Of a stretch of DNA of 64,000 nt, positions 32,456 through 43,100 are shown in pieces (the first letter of the stretch is position 1; the number at the start of each line of letters is the position of its first letter). The translations under genes were made by a program, and so were the position numbers. Below the pieces are notes generated by a model, which worked only from the letters and a program-made list of their open reading frames with translations, searched no databases and was not told the DNA's origin. Source of the stretch: Nansenia antarctica (taxonomy: Eukaryota > Chordata > Actinopteri > Argentiniformes > Microstomatidae); contig OZ022346.1 of the NCBI GenBank assembly GCA_963989245.1, positions 59,191,584-59,255,583 of the forward strand, read 5' to 3'.

Positions 32456-33616
32456 CTAGTGTTATAAATGTTCTCTAAACACTTGAATCTTTGTCTAGTC
32501 TCGTCAATTATAGGCAAGGCAAGTGAAGATACATTTAGTCTTGGGTTTTGTCTTACCAGCTCACCTCGTAAAAGTGAGACGATTGACAATATCAAAAACA
32601 TGCTTGCACATACTGTAACGTACTCACACACAAGTTAATGTTACTGGTCCCAATTTGGCACAATTATTACTGAAATGATTGAGAATAGACATAGTTGACA
32701 TTGGTAACTTAGCTATTGTACCCTTTAAAGTTAGATAGCTTGTTAATTCATTAGCTTCACAATCGCGGGTGACGTTTGGTTGGATTTTTCACTAAAATAG
32801 CATATTAGAACATGTTTGTATTGACACAACATGACATGGACTTGTTCATTAATTATGTGATATGAATTAGTATGACGTGCACATCTTACCTGAAACATTA
32901 CTTGACAGTAAAGTTATCCGAAACAACTCAGTCTTCTCGTCTTTCCAGATAATACGTTGTTTACTTCCTAGTTCCGTATTTTGAAGGAATATCATTGGCA
33001 GACGTCAAGTCAGGTGACGCTTTAACTGGTTTTGATTGGTTAGCGGCATAGTAGCCCCAATCATTCTCCTTATTAACTTATGGATCGTAAGTTTACTTTT
33101 CATAAAACGTTGATCGACCAACGTCTACCAACTGACGGAAACATGTTCCAAAAAAAACTATTTAGCTTATATGAAAAAATCAACTAGTCTGTAGTTGTAG
33201 ATCGATCATTTCACAAACGAAAGCAGATAGACAGCTTCGGCCCACCGCCTATATGATGTTAGACTTGGATAAAAGTTGATGATGTTGACAGCGAGAGGAA
33301 CTATTTATTGTGATTTAACTGCTTTCCAATATGTAGTTGGATCACCGCCAGAATCAGAGATGGTGTTTAAATAGTAACTTGATTTAGACTTTATAATCAT
33401 GGCAGTACATCTATTTCTGAGCTGAAGGATAGTCTATCAGTAGCTCTGGCTTCAGGACAAGCGTGGTTTCTTCCTGAATTAATTCAGAGAGCTCAGTAAA
33501 GTAGCATGGGTTTCTACCTTTTAACTGGAGACAGCTTACCGGAATACACAAAGAGGGAAAAGTGCAGCTCAGCATCAGGAATATAGGAAACACTGGGTAG
33601 ATCTCACAGATACTAG
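32456..33616. repeat. Non-coding; 32560-32870 duplicated around Gypsy-B
   Basis: No gene is seen. The stretch from gtgagacgattgacaatatc (32570) to about 32870 recurs, diverged, at 57050-57095 and continues at 61700-61950 beyond Gypsy-B. Here it is uninterrupted, so it shows the pre-insertion arrangement. Confidence 0.75.
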
Positions 33617-33859
33617 GGTTGGGCGATTTGACGGTTGTACCGTAAACCCCGGTTTTTGAAAATAGCAACGGTTTTTGTCAATACCACTATAAAACTGTCA
33701 TAAATCGTTTTATATAAAATAAACGCCTTAATAAAAACGGCCATGCATTTTACACACATTGTTCTCATTACCGTAATTCCTAAACAAAATGTGCTATCAA
33801 AACAATTCCAACGGTTCCATGTAGGGTAATACGGCAATTCAAAGCACGAAGCGTAGGGT
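33617..33859. repeat. Possible hAT-like remnant
   Basis: A TAGGGTTGGGCGATTTG motif at 33615 resembles a hAT terminus, followed by accgtaaaccccggtttttg. No partner end or duplication could be paired. Confidence 0.35.
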
Positions 33860-34172
33860 ATTTTCCTTTTGGTCTCTTGAAAAAGAGGGGGCTACATATT
33901 AAAGAGCTGTAATTTCTACACCCTTCCTCCAATTTGGATATTAATACCCTCAAATTAAAGAGGGTATTTAGTCTGCACTTTAAGGCCATATTCATTCTAT
34001 AACTGTAACTTGAATATGTTTTGGTAAACAGCTAAAATAACAACAATTCTGTCAGTGTCCAAAATGCATATATATTTGTATATATGGACCTACATATAGC
34101 TTGGCTACTGTTTCCCAAATATATTACATTTCTTCTCTCTTGTTTTAATATTTTGATCATCTTTATTCATAG

Positions 34173-37100
34173 GATTCCTTGCACTGTGAACTCCCCATCT
34201 GGGCAATGATGGATGCTTCTGCTTGTTCTGGTCATGACGACAGGCGCCAGTGCTACGTCCAGTGTGGGAAGAAACTAAACATGGAGGATATTGTGAAAAT
34301 ACGGCAGCGAATTAGAAAAGGAGGACAACACCATTGTGGTACAACTGATCAGTAAGTCATACACATGCTGTGAATCCTGTCCACAAGTAGCCTATTGTGT
34401 TCACAGGATTCGACAGTAACACTTGTCCGGAGCAAGTAAAAAAATGGCCGGGTTTGTTGCTGGTCCTGGATATTTTTAACTGTGTGCAGGAAGAACAACA
34501 GACGGCATAATAATAATATCTTCATTCCACGATCATCTAGTTTGGTCTGCCGCCTGCGCCGTCTGTTGTTCTTCCTGCACACAGGTAAAAATATCCAGGA
34601 TCCAGCAGCGTTGTCGGGCTCGCGCAAACAAATCCGGTGATTTTTTTATTTACTCCGGGCAAGTGTTACTGTCGAACCCTGGTTCAATAATTCACCAGTA
34701 CAGTGGTGTACAGTATGCTAATGGTGGTCATTGAATTGATATGATGAATTATACTGCCAGGTGCATAACTATAATCTTAGCCAAGTCATTGTATTAGCTC
34801 AGTACATTTCAGCAGCAGCTAAACAGTTGGTAATTAAAGGGCAGAACTATAAGCACATCTAATAGATGAATGTCATGTATGATAACTAGTGTTGTTCCGA
34901 TACCATTTTTTGATACCGATACCGATACCTGACCGTGCAGTACTTGCCGATACCGAGTACCGATCCGATACCACGGCGTTTAAAAAAAAAAAAAAAAAAA
35001 GAAGTTTTTTGAGCCGCATACTCACCTCGATGTAAAATTATTGCTAACACTTAGTCTGGCACTGCTCAAAACCTTTTTAAAACAGGAAAAAATACCAACA
35101 GAGAGTGAATACTATAGAACTTTTTTTTATTGTCTACCTGGTATGGTGACAAGAAAATCAACCCCTCACAGATGCCAATCAGTGCAATATCCATTTAAGA
35201 TATAAAACAGTCGTAGTAGTAGTGCAACAGCAAGTGAACATTTACAAACAAAATAACTTTAAGATATAAAACAGTCGTAGTAGTAGTGCAACAGCAAGTA
35301 AACATTTACCGCGTGAGTACCGCATTTACACATTTACCGCGTGAGTACCGCGTGAGCCATAAAAAGGCGGAATCCCACATTGTCAACAAAGGAGAGGGGC
35401 AGGTCACAGAGCACAATCATTTCAGACATTTTCTCAGTCATCTTTCTTGCCATTTCACTCGTCGCGTCCCACTGGTCCTTTTTATGGAATGCGCTACTCA
35501 GCATTTGTTGTTTTGGTCCATCCGTTCTCTTGCTCGCTGTCGCTGCAGTAGATGACAGAAACTCTTCGTGCTCTTTAATATGTTTTAGCTTTAAATGCTT
35601 AATTAAGTTGCTAGTATTGAAACTGGCAGCTTTAGTGCCACCCCTCGACACATTGAGACCGCAAATTGTGCATTTAGCCGTTGTACACACCGGACTATCC
35701 ACCTTGAAATATCTCCAAACCGCCGACATGTTTTCCTCACTACACCTCTACAGCATGCGTGTTTGTTTTTCCGCGATAGTGAAAAGTGAAAACGAAAGCT
35801 GCCACGCCATTGGTTGAGAGCAGCTGCTCTGGGAGGAGCATGCCTGGGCATGTCTGCGCATGTCTGTGTTAGGAAGGCGGTGTCAGGTTAGACAAGCTGA
35901 GAAAAACGCAACGTGGTATCGGGAGTTATTATTTGTTAGTACTCGCCGATAGGGCTGCAACAACGAATCGATTAAATCGATAATAATCGATAATGAAATT
36001 CGTTGGCAACGAATTCCATTATCGATTCGTTGGGTCTTGTTCCATAACAGAACTTTTTTTTTTTTTTTTTTTTCGTTTTTCGTTTTTTTTTTCTTTTTCC
36101 TAGCACCAGGGGAGCCATTCCTCCCAAATGTCGTTGTTTCAACTTGTTTGGTACCTGTACTATAGCAATGACAATAAAGACCATTCATTCATTCATTCAA
36201 ACCTACTTCCTGTGTCTTGCGGAGCTGTCTCGTGAGTAACGTGCAGTAGCGGAGTCCAACAGAGAGGCAGCAGCTGCGCGACATTAGCCTGCGTACTGCG
36301 TAGCCTGCCCTGAAGAAGAAGTGATCTCATCTCAATCAGTGCCAGGTGTGTCGCGGCGGTGTAAGTACCGGAGTTTTCGACCCGGCTCCATTTAAATCAT
36401 GGCGGAGAAAACTACTCGAACGAAGACGTCCAAGGTGTGGGAGCACTTCACTTTAAAAGCTCCAGAAAAATGTGTTTGCTGCAACATATGCAAAACCGAC
36501 CTTTCATGGCACGGGAGCACAACGGTGATGCGAGAACACCTCAAAAGAAAGCACGTGACAGTGATGGATGAAGACAGCTCAGCCTCAGCAGGGTAATTAT
36601 ATTACGTTGCGTTTTGAAGTGAGGATCGTTCGTTTCACTGGCACAGCTGTAGGCTGTTAGTTCTTATCGTTTATCTAATAGATTCTCCCTCTTAATGACC
36701 TATTGTATTTTTAGCTTGCTGCTATTCGCATTCTATGCCTTCAGCACCGGAGTATGCTCATAGTCACTTGTATTAGTATGGAGGAGACGCACTTGTGAGG
36801 TCTGGCGAAGCGTCAGCTAAATGACTAATGTAATGCGATAGCCAGTGAGTGTTTGCTCGCATTCATGAATTCAACATTGCATGCTATACAACAAACTAAA
36901 ACAATGCATGCATTGAGTTTTAAAATATGCTATATTATGCATACGCATACTGTCTCATTTCAGAAAAAAACAACTCACTATGACTGGCTACTTGACTGGG
37001 AATAAAGCTCCATGCACACCACAGCAAGCAGCTTATTTGACACTATCTGTCCTCAAGATGATAGTGACTGACATGAGGCCACTATCAATGGTGGAAGATA

Positions 37101-40100
37101 ACGGCTTCAGAGAAATGGTCAAGACCCTCCACCCTGGTTACACTCTACCCTCAAGGTAGGGTTTCTAACTTTTAACTTTTACATTTTCACATTTTTTCTC
37201 TGTAGCACTTTGAGATTTGTTTAGAATGTAAAGTGCATTACAAATACATTTATTATTATTATTATTATTTAGGACCCATTTTACCAAGCTGATGGAGAAG
37301 AAATATGAAGAGACATCCCAGGAAGTGAAGATTGCAATAAAGGCCAACAAAAGCAAAATTGCTCTCACCACTGATGTGTGGACAAGTGTAGCCACTGAAG
37401 CATACCTCGGCATCACATGTCATTACATCAAAGATGATTGGAAGATGGAGTCAATTTGCCTCACCACCATGCCACTGCATGACAGACACACTGCATCCAA
37501 CATTGCAGAGTGGTTGGAGGAGGCAGTAACCACCAGGTTTGAAATTCCTCCTAGCAAAATCATCGCCATTGTGCATGACAATGGAGCCAATGTTGTGGCT
37601 GCAGCTAACATACTGGAGGAGAAGCATGGGTGGATGTCCGTACGGTGCACTGGCCATACCTTGCAACTCGTGATCAATTCTGCATTGAAGCACCCAAGCA
37701 TTGACAAAGCTATTGGGGCTGCAAGGTGTCTGGTGGAGCATTTTAAAAGAAGCGAGCTAGCCTGCACTAAGCTAAGAGAGAAACAGCAACAAATGGCCGC
37801 ACCTGAGCACAGGCTTGTCCAGGACATAAGCACAAGATGGAACAGCACGTTCTACATGATAAGCCGACTGCTTGAGCAAAGGTGGCCTGTCACAGCAACG
37901 CTGTCGGACTCATCTGTCACTCAGAGGGGCAAAAGGTACCTGGATTTGAAACCAGAACAGTGGAACCTGCTGGGAGAGCTTTCCACAGCCCTTGAGCCTT
38001 TTGAATGCGCCACAGTTTTCATGAGTGGGGAGAAGTACATCACCATCTCTGCAGTACCTCCACTTGTGAAGGGGTTGTTGAAGTCCACCCAGAGTGCAAC
38101 CATCGAGTCAGCTCCGGTGCAGGCTTTCCAACGCACTGCTACAGAGCAGCTCCAACAGCGATGGCAGAGGGAGACTTCTTTCTCAGGCACGGCACCAAAC
38201 ACAGTGATCCTCTCCACTGCCCTGGACCCGAGGTTCAAGAGACTTAAGTTTTTAACACCTGAAGAAGTCCTGAATGTGCAAAGCAAAGTCCAAACACTGG
38301 CACTCTTAGTGAGAAGGGAGATGATGGATGAGAAGCAGCAGCAGCAGGAGCAGCATGACAGTCTCAGCGACCAAACCCTTGCCTCCTCCACCACCAGTTC
38401 TACTACAGCTGCTGAACCTAAAAATGTCTCTTTACTTGACTCACTCCTCGATTCTGAAAACAGCAGTGAAGAAGAGAGTAGAGAGCGGGAAAATGAAGAT
38501 CTCACCAGCCAAGTGAAGAATGAAGTCCTCGCATACTTTGGAGAGAAATCCCTTGCCAAGGAACAAAGTCCATTACATTGGTGGAAGGCTAACCAGGATA
38601 GATATCCCACCTTGGCTATGCTAGCAAAGTCCTACTTATGCATCCCTGGCACCTCAACACCATCTGAGCGGCTTTTCTCCGCAGCAGGCAACATAGCTTC
38701 CAAGAAGAGAGCTAGTCTTAGCCAGGAGCATGTGGACATGCTAACCTTTCTGCATTGCAATGCAAAGTTCCTGTAGAAAGAGGAGAGTGGATTAGACAGA
38801 CTTGAGGTTCAAGTTGTGCAGTTGAGACTGTTGAAATTGTTGGTTGAAAGCACTTTGAAAACCACTGAGACACAAGAACACTTTATTTTTATTTTTAAAC
38901 TAGCATTTTCTTGTTCTAGCTAGAGTTCAACTACGTTCAACTACTTCTATTGAAACAATCTAGGTTGTTAAACCTATTTGATGTAGCAAAGCCTTTTTTA
39001 TTTATATTTTTTATTTTTTATTTATTTTGCACATGTATATGTATAAAACAAATGTAAAAAATAAAAATAAAAAAAAAAGTTTAAATAAAAAAAAATTTAT
39101 CAAAAGAAATCTGTTCTTTTCATTTGTCCGATTAATCGATTAGTCAAAAAAATAATCGGTAGATTAATCGATAATTGAAATAATCGTTAGTTGCAGCCCT
39201 ACTCGCCGATACCGATACCAGCATTTTTGTAAGTATCGGTGGCCATGCCGATACTAGTATCGGTATCGGAACAACACTAATGATAACGCAGCAAGCTTGC
39301 TTGAAAGGGAGCTGCCAGTCAAGCGTGCAAAGTCCACGCCCATACAGCCCTCTAATAGAAGATTATTGTAATTTTTTCTTGTGTAAAGTATTGGACACAA
39401 AATACAATTGGAACCGTTTAATGTCTACTTTCCAGACCCTTTAATTACAAAGAAATGCAATCAGTAATCCATAGATTATTGCATTTGCAGGACATGTCCT
39501 GTCAGTCTAGATGGGCTTTCAGTGAACTGGTTGGCTGTCATTTATAATTGACTCTGCACTGTTTGTGCCTCCATTGTTTCTAGCTGCAGGTCCTCTTCAG
39601 CTCATGTAACCATGTATGAACCAGAGTCCACAGAGTCCCCCGGATCTGGCAGTGGTTCTCCAGCCCTGAAAATCACACAGTGGGGTCCAGAGAATGTGGC
39701 AGTGAAGCTGGAGGAAGAAGATGTAGAGGAGAATGGTGTGATGGTGAAAGAAGAAGTGGAGGAGAAGAGAGTGATGGTGAAAGAAGAAGATGGAGGTGCA
39801 GCTGTAATGCAGAAGGGTGTGATGGTGAAAGAAGAAGATGGAGGAGAAGAAATGAGGGAGGAGGGAGTGATGGTGAAAGAAGAGGTCGAAGTAGAAGTGG
39901 AGATTGAAGACACGGATGGTAAGTCTTTGTTGTATAGTGGTGAGGTTCATTGCACTGCTGTAAAATCAATGCTGCCAGTGGCAAGGCAAGTTTATTTGTA
40001 TGGCACATTTCATACAACAGGGGCAATTCAAAGTGCTTTACATCCATTATTTAAAAATACAGCAAGAGGAGCATAGCAAGAAAATAAAAACGACTGAATA

Positions 40101-43100
40101 AAAGCAAATATAAGAGGTAAATAGATAAAACATTTAACAAGACAATAGTTCATGGATAAAAGACATTGATAGAAGTGTTTAATCATAACTGCTGCAAAAC
40201 ATGAAGGTTTTCAGCTTAGATTTAAATAGGTTTAGGGTTTGCGCCTGTTGATTTCTTCAGGGAGTTTGTTCCAGGAGCATGCAGCAGCGTGACTGAAAGC
40301 TGCTGCACCGTGTTTTGTTTTTACTCTTGGAATTATTAGCTGATTAGTCTCAGCTGACCTTAGGGGCCTTGCGGGAATATAGGGTGGGAGGAGATCTGAT
40401 ATGTATTTTGGTCCAAGACCATTTTCTGTGAGAGACTGGTAGCCAGTGTAGGGATCTCAGGATTTGTTCAAGGATGTGTTCAAATGTATTCATTTTTGTT
40501 AGGACCCTAGCAGTTGCGTTTTGGATGAGCTGCAGCTTACGAACAGACCCTTTACATAGGCCTGTTAGTAGACCATTACAATAATCAAGTCTACTCGAAA
40601 CAAATGCATGGATGAGTTTTTTTTCAAGGTCTTATTTGGACATTCATTCAAACCTTTATTTAAACTCGTAAGTTACTGAGGTTGCCCTCATTTGAAACCT
40701 CTCATTCTTGTTATGTTTTTCAGGTGATAGTAGGCTGATTTAGTTATCGAGTTTATGTTGAAGTTTAGAGTCTAGAATTACAATAAGATTTCTGACCTGT
40801 TTTTTAGTTTAGAGAGAGAATCAAGTTTTGCACTGACTTTCGATCTTTTGTCAGGTTTACCGAATAAAATTATCTCTGTTTTGTCCTTGTTTAATGAAGA
40901 ATGGACAGACTCTCACATGTTCATTCTTCCCACGGGCAGTTCAGTTCAAACCCTGTATGTCTGATATGTTTGGAGACCATGGCGATTATTAAAAGCGGCA
41001 ATGTAAAGCGTTACAAGACTAAACCCATCTTTTGAGCAGAAACATACACACTCAAATCTGAACCGAGGACATAGAAAATACACGACAGGGCTCGACAGTG
41101 CGACTGTTTTGGTCGCATTTGCGAGTGAATATATTTCTGTGCCACTATTGAAATACATTCAATAGCACCAGTGCGACTAAAAGACTGCTGAAGTACTGTC
41201 ATGCGCAGTCAATCTTATGTGTATAAGCGATGAGGGAATGAAAACAGTGTCGCAGAAATGCTTCACGCCTGTCCTATATGCGCTTAAAATGCGCATAATG
41301 GCTTGACGCCAGCTGGTGAAACCGTAAACCACTCGCGTGAAACGGCTATATGTATACTTTGTGGAATAGGTTCATTGTTATTGTTTGAGGCTAACGGTAA
41401 GTGATACATGGCTTGTAAATATACTTTAATTTTAGGACGTGCTCAAAAGCAAGGACTGTGTGATCATCTAATTATGTGTAGTTATGTGTTTTTACCATGT
41501 TGATGTTCTATCAGCATGTTGTTATGTTATTAAAATACAATTTAGACGTTCGTAGCGCTGTGTTTTGTTAGCCGCTAGCTGTTAGCAGCGTTTGCTTCCG
41601 GTTTCATGACAAAGTTTAACCCTATATGTGCCTGAGGTCTAACAACATTCAAATGACTAACTTCGTCATCTTTTTTCGGATTTCAATATATGACACGTCA
41701 TTTGAAAGCTTATGATCTGTAGTTCCAATCCACAACACGTCACATTTGAAAGTGTTTATGTAATTTTTTTACATTTGAAAGTGTATATTTTATATTATAC
41801 AATATACCAGTCATATTCTGGAATGTGTCTAAATGTTAAAGTTCCATAAGTATAAGCAAAATAAAGTAAAAAAAACAGTTTGTAAATAAATAGTAGCATT
41901 AAAAAAAAAAACGAACGGTGAACCGTGACCCAAAAACCGAGGTTCATACCGAACCGTGGGCCAACTGAAATTAATATTCTTACTTCCCCTTTACATTGTG
42001 TGAGTCCATTTTTATTACAGCCAAGAGCCGGTTATGGTAATGTTGATATGTTATGATTATGATAATTTGTTGTCGTCATACGAAAACTGCACAATTTTCA
42101 TTGTGCTACTGAAATTCTTGGTGTGCTACTATATGTGTCAACATGGCAGCACAGTGCTGCTACCTGGGGAAAAGGGAAGCGTCACGCCCTGCACGATGCA
42201 GAGCCCAATATGATCCATCCACCAGAATTCAAACACATTCATTCACTGCCCAACAACGTGCTAATGAATGGTCCCTTCAAGTTGCTTGCATTTTGCGTCA
42301 ACATAAAACACATTTACTGACGGTCATGAGTGGTAGCTGAAACCTTCCTTGTGGGGAAACAAAAATAAGAGTTTTGTGAAAAGATCAAGCAGATAGCGAT
42401 GTACCTATGTAGGTGTACAGATACCTACGTCAGCATCATCAGCCACAAGGGAAACCGAAATATTAACCCAGGACATGCTAGCAAAACAGAAGAGAGAGGG
42501 ACACTCAAGCTACACTTTATATTTCGTTTTTTAATTTATTTTTCAAAAATGTGCACTTTATTTTAAGATGAACATTTTTCAAAAGCTCTGTTATGTATCT
42601 TTACATTTAAATGCAGCCCTTATTTTACATGAGAAAATAACATTTATTAGTACTTATTAATCTCTCCACTTCAAAGTGAAAATCTACAATATTGTTGAAA
42701 TATTATTGAATTGTACTTTAATATGTATATTTACTATATGTATATATGTTACGGTACATGTGGGAATACGGTACATGTGGGAAAACTAGGGTTAGGGTTA
42801 GACTTGGTACATGCTAGCATGTCTAACCCTACCCCTAATCCTAACCCTACCCCTAATCCTAACCGTAGCACCCTAGCACCTAACCCTAGTTTTCCCACAT
42901 GTACCGTAACATATATAAACCCCTCAAAAAAAGTTCCGAAACGTTATTTTGGTTGATTAATCCTCCCCTTTAATAATACCAATTGGTATTGTATTTTATA
43001 TCGTTGGAAAGCCTGATTAGTCACCTGTACAACGAGGTACAACTTATAATAATAATAATAATTAATAATTCATTAAATGTATATAGCGCTTTTCCGAGGC

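Larger units (their letters stand above)
35950..39201 (+). mobile_element. Inner hAT element, apparently complete and autonomous
   Basis: 3252 bp, ends TAGGGCTGCAAC and inverted GTTGCAGCCCTA, exact 8-bp duplication CTCGCCGA (35942-35949, 39202-39209). It encodes a three-exon transposase without stop or frameshift. A short LINE 3' end (36087-36200) lies in its 5' untranslated part, so it was itself a target of retroposition. TA-rich subterminal regions have repeated attaatcgat motifs. It is on the strand opposite to the outer element's own transposase remnant. Confidence 0.95.
34887..39279 (-). mobile_element. Outer hAT element in ZNF-R intron 1
   Basis: Perfect 18-bp inverted ends TAGTGTTGTTCCGATACC and an exact 8-bp duplication ATGATAAC (34879-34886, 39280-39287). 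The element's own sequence is 34887-35949 and 39210-39279; the rest is the second hAT inserted into it. On its minus strand it keeps only the BED-finger exon of a transposase, so it is an internally deleted, non-autonomous copy. A run of A (34981-35000) and a direct repeat of about 68 bp (gatataaaacagtcgtagta at 35199 and 35264) lie inside. Confidence 0.95.
33860..39965. repeat. Right arm of the inverted duplication, interrupted by hAT
   Basis: 33860-34886 and 39288-39965 are together the reverse counterpart of 22435-24190. Between them sits the hAT element at 34887-39279 with its 8-bp duplication. Removing element and one duplicate restores colinearity with the left arm, which reads tgcgttatcatacatgac uninterrupted at 23126-23143. 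Confidence 0.9.

Noticed and set aside
42123..42340. Two overlapping 65-residue frames as a small gene
   Set aside because: No motif, no splice partners and no conservation within the window.
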